Assembly (NCBI GenBank): GCA_946998295.1
Contig: CAMPYS010000039.1
Coordinates: 1 to 12,062, forward strand
Origin: an uncultured Prevotella sp.
GTDB lineage: Bacteria; Bacteroidota; Bacteroidia; Bacteroidales; Bacteroidaceae
Length of the DNA: 12,062 bases
Reading direction: 5' to 3'
Below the pieces are notes generated by a model. It saw only the letters and a program-made list of their open reading frames with translations. It ran no database searches and was not told where the DNA came from. Every line of letters starts with the position of its first letter. Positions within the stretch are counted from its first letter, which is position 1. This document shows, piece by piece, positions 6,870-12,062 of the stretch. The position numbers and the translations under genes were made by a program.

Positions 6870-8126
6870 ATGAGAAAGGAACTTGATAATACAAAGGCAA
6901 CAGTACGATTGCGAAAGAGTGCCTATCGAAAAGAATGGTACCTGTATATAGAAAGCTATCCTGTGAGAGTAGCTGGAAAAGATTCTCCGCAAAGAGTGCG
7001 TGAGTATCTAAACCGAACTATCACTACTCCTATTTGGGATAAAAGTAGAACAGCCCGTACTACCGAAGTGACCCAAACTTTCAAACCTAAACGAGATTTG
7101 AATGGAATTATCCTGTGCAAAAGCGAAATAGACCAAGAGGCCTGTATTTATGCAGATAGTTTTAGAAAACTACGGCAGCGTGAATATGATAATGCAAGCT
7201 TGTATAGTGACACAGAAACCGCACAAGCAGAACAGAAAGAACGATTACAACAAAATTTCATTAAGTACTTTGATAAAGTGGCAGATAAGCGACACCGTAA
7301 TAGTTCCCTTTCAATTCAAACAAACTGGGAGCGAGTACATGTTTTGTTGAAAATGTTTGCTGGAGACACGCTTCTTTTTTCACAAATAGACAACCGATTA
7401 GCTGAAGATTTCAAGTTTTTCTTGTTATCTGCTCCTTGTGGTGGAAGTAAAAAAGGGACAATATCACGAAACACAGCTTCCACATATTTTTCTATTTTTA
7501 AGGCTGCACTCAAACAAGCATTCATAGACGGATATTTGACCATAGATTTATCTGCAAAAATCAAAGGCATACAGGAACAAGAATCCCGAAGGGAATACTT
7601 AACCCTTGATGAACTTAACAAGTTAGCGAATACTCCTTGTGAACGTGATGTCCTTAAACGAGCTGCGCTATTCTCTGCTCTGACAGGATTAAGACATTGC
7701 GATATTCAAAAACTAAAATGGAATGAAATAGCCATAGAAGGAAACCAAGTCAAACTTCTCTTTACTCAGAGAAAGACAAAAGGGGTGGAGTATATGCCCA
7801 TCTCGGAGCAGGCTTTTAAACTTTGCGGAGAACCAAGACAACCAGAACAACTTGTTTTTGAAGGATTACCAAATCCATCTTGGATTTCTCGTCCATTAAG
7901 GGCATGGATTGAAAAAGCTGGTATTCAGAAGCACCTCAGCTTTCATTGTTTTAGGCACACATTTGCTACCCTTCAACTTGCAAACGGCACAGACATCTAT
8001 ACTGTAAGCAAGATGCTTGGGCATACAAATGTCAAAACAACTCAAGTATATGCAAAGGTTGTCGATGAAAAGAAAAATAAAGCAGCCAATGCTATTCAAA
8101 TAGATATTGAAAATGATAAAACGTAA
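6870..8126 (+). CDS. int: Tyrosine recombinase / site-specific integrase
   Basis: Catalyses integration and excision of the element. The 418-residue protein has the three-domain layout of Bacteroidetes integrases: an N-terminal arm-binding domain (about 10-85, with TVRLRKSAYRKEWYLYI), a SAM-like core-binding domain (about 125-225) and a catalytic domain (about 243-405). The catalytic residues are all visible: Arg275 in ALTGLRHCDI, the beta-hairpin Lys in TQRKTKG (302 or 304), His359 and Arg362 in SFHCFRHTFA, His385 in MLGHTNVKT and the nucleophile Tyr394 in TQVYAKV. It follows the zinc-finger/HTH gene by 13 bp and precedes the membrane-protein gene by 14 bp, so the three probably form one transcript. 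The gene looks intact and functional. Its target site is unknown; the present location downstream of dnaK gives one example. Confidence 0.96.
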   Translation: MRKELDNTKATVRLRKSAYRKEWYLYIESYPVRVAGKDSPQRVREYLNRTITTPIWDKSRTARTTEVTQTFKPKRDLNGIILCKSEIDQEACIYADSFRKLRQREYDNASLYSDTETAQAEQKERLQQNFIKYFDKVADKRHRNSSLSIQTNWERVHVLLKMFAGDTLLFSQIDNRLAEDFKFFLLSAPCGGSKKGTISRNTASTYFSIFKAALKQAFIDGYLTIDLSAKIKGIQEQESRREYLTLDELNKLANTPCERDVLKRAALFSALTGLRHCDIQKLKWNEIAIEGNQVKLLFTQRKTKGVEYMPISEQAFKLCGEPRQPEQLVFEGLPNPSWISRPLRAWIEKAGIQKHLSFHCFRHTFATLQLANGTDIYTVSKMLGHTNVKTTQVYAKVVDEKKNKAANAIQIDIENDKT

Positions 8127-8140
8127 TTCGACAATATAAT

Positions 8141-8887
8141 ATGAATACCAAATTTTTTGAACATATTGTAGTATATCTGTCCGTTCTTGTTGTTTGTGTC
8201 ATCATTGCGTTGTTTGCAAGAGTGGTTGCCTTACGTTTAGGAGTTGATGAATTTACTGCACAAATAGTTTTTTGGAGTGTTGTTGCCATAGGCATCATCA
8301 TTTATTCTATATTGTCTATTTTGGTAGAGGGACTATTTACGGCATTAGTCAAGTTTTTCTTTCCAAAGAAACAAGGAGAGAAAACAAATGATAATGCCTC
8401 CGACATTGAGGCAGGACAAGTAGTAGACGGTGTTGGCGGTTCATCTTCCGAACAACAGCAACAATCAATGGACTTTGACTCAATTCGGCAACAGCAACAA
8501 AAGATAATGGACCAAAAGGAACAGGATAGACGTACGATAGCTATTAAATATACTCAACAGCAATTCGCACCTTATGTTTCAGATAAAGATTTGCTCAAGC
8601 TTTGTGAATATATAGAGTTGTACTCCGCTAAGCTTCCCTTATCACACGTTGAACCAATTAATATCAAAGGTTTAGTTGCCTTAGACCTGTTTCATTTTGG
8701 TTGGAATATATGGAATCATTTTAGAGTTGGCAAACAAGATGAAATTTCGCAGTTCCTTAAGCAGGTTTTTGCCATCACATTCAAAGATGTGGAAGTTGGG
8801 AGCATAAAAAGTCACCTCCGTGATGATGAGAAGAAAGGCACTATACCCATTGTACAAAGCCTTTCAGACCACCAAATAACAGAATAA
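8141..8887 (+). CDS. Unrecognised membrane protein of the integrase operon
   Basis: I do not recognise a named family. The 248-residue protein has a hydrophobic N-terminal third: residues about 9-31 (VVYLSVLVVCVIIALFARVVA region) and about 40-72 (QIVFWSVVAIGIIIYSIL and onwards) make two or three membrane helices, ended by the basic FFFPKKQGEK. A polar, low-complexity linker follows (about 78-128), with Gln runs EQQQQ (104-108) and RQQQQ (116-120). A likely folded soluble domain fills 129-240, with motifs YVSDKDLLKLCEYIELYS (145-162) and ALDLFHFGWNIWNHF (180-194). It starts 14 bp after int and is followed by a strong terminator, so it is the last gene of the integrase operon. The topology suggests an inner-membrane anchor with a cytoplasmic domain. 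Entry exclusion, a link to a helper conjugation system or host interaction are possibilities, none of them shown. Confidence 0.8.
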   Translation: MNTKFFEHIVVYLSVLVVCVIIALFARVVALRLGVDEFTAQIVFWSVVAIGIIIYSILSILVEGLFTALVKFFFPKKQGEKTNDNASDIEAGQVVDGVGGSSSEQQQQSMDFDSIRQQQQKIMDQKEQDRRTIAIKYTQQQFAPYVSDKDLLKLCEYIELYSAKLPLSHVEPINIKGLVALDLFHFGWNIWNHFRVGKQDEISQFLKQVFAITFKDVEVGSIKSHLRDDEKKGTIPIVQSLSDHQITE

Positions 8888-8888
8888 C

Positions 8889-8909
8889 ACACAAACCTAT
8901 TGTGTTTTT
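8889..8909 (+). terminator. Small hairpin with T-run directly after the membrane-protein stop
   Basis: ACACAA (8889-8894) pairs with TTGTGT (8900-8905) around a 5-nt loop, followed by four more T residues. It starts 2 bp after the stop codon and lies just upstream of a much stronger hairpin. It may act as a first weak terminator. Confidence 0.45.
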
Positions 8910-8911
8910 AT

Positions 8912-8954
8912 AGTGTTTCTTCAGTGTCTTAGGACACAGAGGAAACACTTTTTT
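8912..8954 (+). terminator. Long intrinsic terminator ending the integrase operon
   Basis: AGTGTTTCTTC (8912-8922) pairs with GAGGAAACACT (8939-8949) with one T-G wobble. An A-A mismatch separates this from an inner stem GTGTC/GACAC (8924-8928 and 8933-8937) closed by a TTAG loop. The T-run 8949-8954 completes an intrinsic terminator. It separates the integrase block from the replication block. Confidence 0.85.
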
Positions 8955-8986
8955 CATTTGCACCGTAAAAATCAATAACAAGTATT

Positions 8987-9343
8987 ATGGTACAAAATGA
9001 AATCACTTTTGAGAACTTGCCAAAGGCAGTTGCTCACTTAGTCAGCGAAGTTGCTGAAATCAAGAATTTAGTATGTAAAGGACAAGCCCCTATTGTCCCT
9101 CCCAAACGTATTCCTATTGGAATAGATGATGCGTGTAAACTTATAGGGAAAGCCAAACCCACGGTTTACACCTTAGTACGTAAACGCTTACTACCTTGTT
9201 ATAAGAATGGTAAGCATCTCTATTTTTTTGAAGATGAGTTGTTGGCATGGATTGAAGGAGGTAAGAAAAAAACTGTTGCCGAAATCAACGAGGAGGCAAA
9301 AGCTTTTATTTCTGAGAAACATTCTGATTCTTCCCTTTTATAA
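8987..9343 (+). CDS. Excisionase-like helix-turn-helix protein
   Basis: A 118-residue protein of the small HTH class often annotated as excisionase-family DNA-binding in Bacteroidetes elements. Residues about 1-32 (ENLPKAVAHLVSEVAEIKNLV) look like a short coiled coil that may mediate oligomerisation. The HTH with wing is at about 42-92: IGIDDACKLIGKAKPTVYTLVRKRLLPCYKNGKHLYFFEDELLAWIEGG. A charged C-terminal tail follows (GKKKTVAEINEEAK). It is the first gene after the 8912-8954 terminator and ends 11 bp before the ATPase gene, so both are likely co-transcribed. Its position is like that of the small ORFs preceding the replication/excision genes of NBU-type elements. A role in excision or in regulating the replication block is inferred; DNA binding is well supported. 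Confidence 0.87.
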   Translation: MVQNEITFENLPKAVAHLVSEVAEIKNLVCKGQAPIVPPKRIPIGIDDACKLIGKAKPTVYTLVRKRLLPCYKNGKHLYFFEDELLAWIEGGKKKTVAEINEEAKAFISEKHSDSSLL

Positions 9344-9354
9344 ATATATGCATT

Positions 9355-10569
9355 ATGGAAAAGGAAAGAACTGAAGGGCGAGCCAAGCAATCTAAGAATG
9401 AACGCATAGAACAATTCTTAAAAGAACATTATGCTTTTCGTTTTAATACAGTTAAAAGTAGAACAGAGTTTCGAGAACAAGATTCTAATACTTCATTCCG
9501 TCCTCTTACTAAATATGATATTAATTCTATGCGGCGGCTGGTAGATGGGACTTTGGGAATATATACTCCAGCAGATAATATTCGAGCAATATTGGAGAGC
9601 GACTTTTGCAATAAAGTTAACCCGATTCGTGAGTATTTGTTGAATCTTCCAAAGCCTAAAGGTGAAGATGAATCTGAAATTATAAGGTTGGCAAATTGTG
9701 TTGTGGTGAGAAATCCTGATAAGTGGAAACACTACTTTGTAAAATGGTTGGTTGCTGTCGTAGCTAATGCCATGGATGATTTACAGTGTCGTAATCATAC
9801 ATGTTTAGTTCTTACAGGTGAACAAGGAAAATTCAAAACAACTTTCCTTGATTTACTCTGTCCAGAAGAACTGAAGAGTTATCTTTTCACTGGAAAAATA
9901 GATCCACAAGGAAAAGATGTACAAACACTGATTGCGGAATACCTTTTTATCAATATTGACGACCAGCTAAAGGCACTCAATAAGAGAGATGAAAATGAAT
10001 TGAAGAATCTGATAACGACACCAAGAGTAAAATATCGTAGACCATACGACACTTACATTGAGGAGTATCCTCACTTAGCAAGCTTTATGGCATCTGTTAA
10101 TGGTAATGATTTTCTAACAGATCCGACAGGCAGTCGTCGCTTTCTACCTTTTGAAGTTGAACACATTGATATTGACGCAGCTAAAGGGATTAATATCAAC
10201 AAGGTGTACTCCGAGGCAGTTGAATTGTGGAGAGTTGACTATCATTATTGGTTCAATGAAGAGGAAATAGCCGAATTGCATCAAGAGAGCGAAGGGTTTC
10301 AAGTGCAGACTGTTGAGTATGAAATGCTTCTTAAAGGCATGGAAAAGCCAGCAGCAACCGAAGAGAGTTATATGACCACTTCTGAAATCCTAAACTATTT
10401 GCGTGGATATACAACGCTAAACCTAAGTGAAAGGAGAATGGGAGAAGCCTTGAAAAAGGCTGGTTTCTTGCGGAAATCCAAAAGGATAGGTGGCAATCCA
10501 ATGTATGTTTACCATATACGCAAGATTGTTCCAAATCCCTTTATTCAAATTTACAATACAAATTATTAA
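9355..10569 (+). CDS. VapE/VirE-type P-loop ATPase (putative replicative helicase)
   Basis: A 404-residue protein with the virulence-associated protein E-like AAA+ core found in phage, island and IME replication modules. An N-terminal segment (about 20-100) contains RFNTVKSRTEFRE and the helper-region motif VNPIREYLLNLPK (88-100). The ATPase core shows Walker A GEQGKFKTT (155-163), Walker B LFINIDDQ (197-204), and a sensor/arginine region ASVNGNDFLTDPTGSRRFLPFE (246-267, with Arg261 and Arg262 as candidate arginine fingers). A C-terminal winged-helix-like segment (about 338-388: TTSEILNYLR...ERRMGEALKKAGFLRK) may bind DNA. It has no primase-polymerase domain of its own; a Toprim primase-like protein is encoded next. 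It probably helps open or unwind the excised circle for replication, possibly acting at the iteron region directly downstream. The fold is confident, the replicative role is inferred from family and context. Confidence 0.9.
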   Translation: MEKERTEGRAKQSKNERIEQFLKEHYAFRFNTVKSRTEFREQDSNTSFRPLTKYDINSMRRLVDGTLGIYTPADNIRAILESDFCNKVNPIREYLLNLPKPKGEDESEIIRLANCVVVRNPDKWKHYFVKWLVAVVANAMDDLQCRNHTCLVLTGEQGKFKTTFLDLLCPEELKSYLFTGKIDPQGKDVQTLIAEYLFINIDDQLKALNKRDENELKNLITTPRVKYRRPYDTYIEEYPHLASFMASVNGNDFLTDPTGSRRFLPFEVEHIDIDAAKGININKVYSEAVELWRVDYHYWFNEEEIAELHQESEGFQVQTVEYEMLLKGMEKPAATEESYMTTSEILNYLRGYTTLNLSERRMGEALKKAGFLRKSKRIGGNPMYVYHIRKIVPNPFIQIYNTNY

Positions 10570-10763
10570 TACTACTTTACTACAAAGAGGGATAAGGCAT
10601 TGAAAGAAAAAAGGTTAGACCGTAGTAAATAATGATATAAGATATTACTACCTCATTACTACCAACCTACCATATACATGTGCAATAATTACTACAAAGA
10701 TAGTTAGTACTACATGTTTTTCTTTCACTGTCAGCGACTTACAAAACAATTATATTGTAGTAA
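10569..10763. repeat. Iteron-like TTACTAC cluster, candidate oriV or operator
   Basis: The 218-bp gap 10570-10787 has no gene. It holds six exact copies of TTACTAC: forward at 10577-10583, 10645-10651, 10656-10662 and 10689-10695, and reverse (GTAGTAA) at 10622-10628 and 10757-10763. Near copies are at 10569-10575 (ATACTAC) and 10707-10713 (GTACTAC). Two copies extend to an identical 12-mer TTACTACAAAGA (10577-10588 and 10689-10700), and the reverse copy at 10757 also continues as TTACTACAA. Chance would give well under one copy in this length. It lies between the ATPase and primase-like genes in A+T-rich DNA, which suits a replication origin. NBU1 is known to carry a primase gene and an oriV, so the analogy is reasonable. 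An operator for the downstream gene is the alternative. Confidence 0.65.
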
Positions 10764-10787
10764 GTAATAGGTTTAAAAGTTACAAGT

Positions 10788-11678
10788 ATGACAATAAATG
10801 AAATTAAAGCAATATCAATTAAAGATTACTTAGGTAGTATGTCTATATACCCTATAAAGAATTATGGCTATTACGGAATGTATAAAAGTCCATTCCGAAA
10901 TGAACATACTCCAAGTTTCAAAGTTGATTATAATCAAAATCTATGGTATGACTTTGCACTTGATGAAGGTGGAAGTCTTATAGATTTAGTTATGAAATTA
11001 CATAATTGCAGTTTAGTACAAGCTATAGAGTTGTTTAATGGCAAACAAAATAATCTACCAAAATTCTCCATAGCTAATAGCAAAACAATTTCTCCAAACC
11101 AATCACGTATAGAGGTTATTGGCTCTACCAACTTATGTCATCCAAATCTCATAGATTATTTTACACATAGAGCAATCAATCTGAACATTGCGAAAAAATA
11201 TTGTAGGGAAATCCATTATAGAATTGGTGAGAGAAGTTTTTACGCAATAGGATTTCCAAACAACTCTTATGGGTATGCGTTGCGCAATCCATACTTCAAA
11301 GGGTGTTTGCCTCCTTCAGATGTGTCGTATGTTCCCAGTCCTTCAGAACAAATCAATCTGTTTGAAGGTTTTATGGATTATCTTAGTTTGCTTACGATGA
11401 GTCCAGATGAAGAGAATAAAGCCGCACTGATACTTAACTCGATTAATAATATCAAAAAGTCAAGATTTTTTCTTTCAAAGCACAAGCTCATCTGTTCATA
11501 TTTAGATAATGATGAAGGAGGAAAGCGAACTTTAAAACAACTTAAAAGAGATAATTTTGCTGTTCAAGACTGCTCTTTCGTCTTCCAAAACTATAAAGAC
11601 CTAAATGAGTATTTATGTGCTGAATTCAAGCATTCAGAGAAAGCAGAAAATAAGAAAATCAAAGGGATAAGACTATAA
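10788..11678 (+). CDS. Primase-like protein: degenerate zinc domain plus Toprim
   Basis: A 296-residue DnaG-like protein of mobile elements. The N-terminal part (about 6-85) has the CHC2 finger fold in sequence, MYKSPFRNEHTPSFKV (31-46) then LWYDFALDEGGSLIDLV (52-68). The Cys and His ligands expected in CPFHxE...CFxC are replaced: Ser34, Arg37 and the WYDF region carry no zinc ligand. The Toprim domain (about 186-275) keeps its metal-binding acids: Glu193 in LFEGFMDYLS and Asp240/Asp242 in CSYLDNDEGG. The protein likely makes primers, or a Toprim-dependent equivalent, for replication of the excised or transferred single strand, together with the ATPase upstream. It resembles in role PrmN1 of NBU1; identity at the sequence level was not tested. 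It starts directly after the TTACTAC cluster, and its stop is 143 bp before the MobC start at 11822. Toprim assignment is firm; loss of zinc ligands is seen directly. Confidence 0.9.
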   Translation: MTINEIKAISIKDYLGSMSIYPIKNYGYYGMYKSPFRNEHTPSFKVDYNQNLWYDFALDEGGSLIDLVMKLHNCSLVQAIELFNGKQNNLPKFSIANSKTISPNQSRIEVIGSTNLCHPNLIDYFTHRAINLNIAKKYCREIHYRIGERSFYAIGFPNNSYGYALRNPYFKGCLPPSDVSYVPSPSEQINLFEGFMDYLSLLTMSPDEENKAALILNSINNIKKSRFFLSKHKLICSYLDNDEGGKRTLKQLKRDNFAVQDCSFVFQNYKDLNEYLCAEFKHSEKAENKKIKGIRL

Positions 11679-11684
11679 CTATGG

Positions 11685-11786
11685 GATATGCTTCGCATAA
11701 TCTATTTTTCGGGGAGCAAGTTTATGTTTTGGGCATACCAAAACCACTTGCTCCACCTCCTGACAGTCGTTGCAGAGGATTATCCC
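11685..11786. other. Candidate oriT: nested inverted repeats upstream of mobC
   Basis: The 143-bp gap before the MobC start is highly structured. A short hairpin TATGC-TTC-GCATA lies at 11687-11699, and its stem extends to GA/TC at 11685 and 11702 with one bulged A. A larger compound hairpin follows: the 9-bp stem GGAGCAAGT (11713-11721) with ACTTGCTCC (11746-11754) encloses a 7-bp stem GTTTTGG (11726-11732) with CCAAAAC (11738-11744) and a 5-nt loop. A short palindrome GGATTATCC is at 11777-11785. Inverted repeats directly upstream of mobilization genes are the usual form of oriT. No nick site can be placed. A frame also stays open through this region (see the findings). Confidence 0.55.
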
Positions 11787-11821
11787 GCTGGTCTCCATCA
11801 AATCAAATAAAAGAAACAAGT

Positions 11822-12062
11822 ATGATAAAAACAGAATATAAAAAAGGTGGTCGTCCAACCAAGGGCGTAGCCGAAAAGAAGAAATACCGTATCACGGTGA
11901 AACTGAATACGCAGGATTACTATACACTTAAAGGCAAAGCCAAAAGCGCAGGAGTAACCATGAGTGAGTTTGTAAGAAAAATTATTGATAAAGGAAATGT
12001 CATTGAGCGACTGACCGTAGAGCAAGCAGACTTCATCCGTAAGCTGTGTGGCATGGCAAATA
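11822..12062 (+). CDS. mobC: MobC-like relaxosome accessory protein (3' truncated by window)
   Basis: The first 80 codons are visible. The N-terminal basic segment KKGGRPTKGVAEKKKYRITVKLNTQDYYTLKGKAKSAG (residues 7-44) and SEFVRKIIDKG (48-58) match the ribbon-helix-helix start of Bacteroidetes plasmid and IME mobilization proteins of the MobC/BmgB type. Such proteins bind oriT and help the relaxase nick DNA. The start at 11822 is chosen because GGRPxK normally lies within about ten residues of the start in this family. An in-frame ATG at 11681 would add 47 residues with no family resemblance. The gene has higher G+C than the core genes of the window. A relaxase (MobA/BmgA type) should follow directly after the window end. 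Expected location is the cytoplasm, at the relaxosome. Confidence 0.85.
   Translation, partial: MIKTEYKKGGRPTKGVAEKKKYRITVKLNTQDYYTLKGKAKSAGVTMSEFVRKIIDKGNVIERLTVEQADFIRKLCGMAN

Larger units (their letters stand above)
6158..12062 (+). mobile_element. Integrative mobilizable element, left part (runs past window end)
   Basis: The block carries a full IME module set on one strand: HTH protein, tyrosine integrase, membrane protein, excisionase-like HTH protein, VapE/VirE-type ATPase, iteron-like intergenic region, Toprim primase-like protein, oriT-like structured region and MobC-like protein. This order resembles Bacteroidetes elements such as NBU1, Tn4555 and Tn5520, which rely on a conjugative helper. 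The left border is only bracketed: it lies between the dnaK terminator (6157) and the first element gene (6299), probably within or near the repeat cluster at 6182-6260. The relaxase and the right end are not in the window. The element is inserted after dnaK without breaking it. No tRNA is visible at the junction. Confidence 0.88.

Noticed and set aside
7150..7350. Plus-strand 66-codon frame inside the integrase gene
   Set aside because: It overlaps the intact integrase in another frame and has no recognisable motif.
9355..10569. Plasmid Rep-type initiator
   Set aside because: The Walker A, Walker B and GSRRF motifs point to a VapE/VirE AAA+ ATPase; no Rep_3 or HUH motif is present. An initiator-like role at the iterons remains possible but is not a family assignment.
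10571..10763. TTACTAC cluster as a CRISPR array
   Set aside because: Copies are 7-12 bp, irregularly spaced and in both orientations. CRISPR repeats are longer, identical in orientation and evenly spaced, and no cas genes are near.

Overview
The window looks like a chromosomal segment from a low-G+C member of the Bacteroidales (Bacteroidetes), plausibly Prevotellaceae or Bacteroidaceae. The evidence is the gene content and protein style: a NadB-NadA-NadC cluster, a DnaK with a Gln/Asn-rich tail ending in EEVK, start codons preceded by A-rich leaders instead of clear Shine-Dalgarno sequences, -7 boxes of the TAnnTTTG type, and an accessory gene set typical of Bacteroidetes mobilizable elements. 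The genus cannot be fixed from the sequence alone.

Positions 1-537 are a very A+T-rich stretch without a supported gene. It holds two perfect palindromes (191-208 and 451-476) and a -7 promoter box just before nadB. Positions 538-4031 are a tight same-strand operon, nadB-nadA-nadC, encoding the whole de novo route from L-aspartate through iminoaspartate and quinolinate to nicotinate mononucleotide. dnaK follows at 4190-6091. Its leader contains an unusually good match to a sigma-54 -24/-12 promoter, alongside weaker boxes for the housekeeping Bacteroidetes sigma factor. dnaK ends at a strong intrinsic terminator (6123-6157).

From just past that terminator to the end of the window lies the left part of an integrative and mobilizable element (IME), broadly of the NBU/Tn4555/Tn5520 style. 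A cluster of short direct repeats (6182-6260), which could be att or integrase-arm sites, precedes a zinc-finger/double-helix-turn-helix protein, a tyrosine integrase and an unrecognised two-TM membrane protein. These three genes run together and end at a long hairpin terminator (8912-8954). A second block holds an excisionase-like HTH protein and a VapE/VirE-type P-loop ATPase. It is followed by a 218-bp gap with six exact copies of TTACTAC in both orientations (iteron-like, a candidate replication origin or operator). A primase-like protein comes next, with a zinc-finger-like N-terminus that has lost its zinc ligands and a Toprim domain. A structured 140-bp region (candidate oriT) then precedes a MobC-like relaxosome protein cut by the window end. 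The relaxase and the right attachment site should lie beyond 12062.

The likely logic is as follows: integrase plus HTH proteins control integration and excision; the ATPase, primase-like protein and iteron region support replication of the excised circle; MobC and the putative oriT support transfer using a conjugative helper. I see no evidence of a wholly new system. The least explained parts are the membrane protein at 8141-8887, the iteron region, the oriT-like double hairpin with its in-frame open extension, and the sigma-54-like promoter of dnaK.
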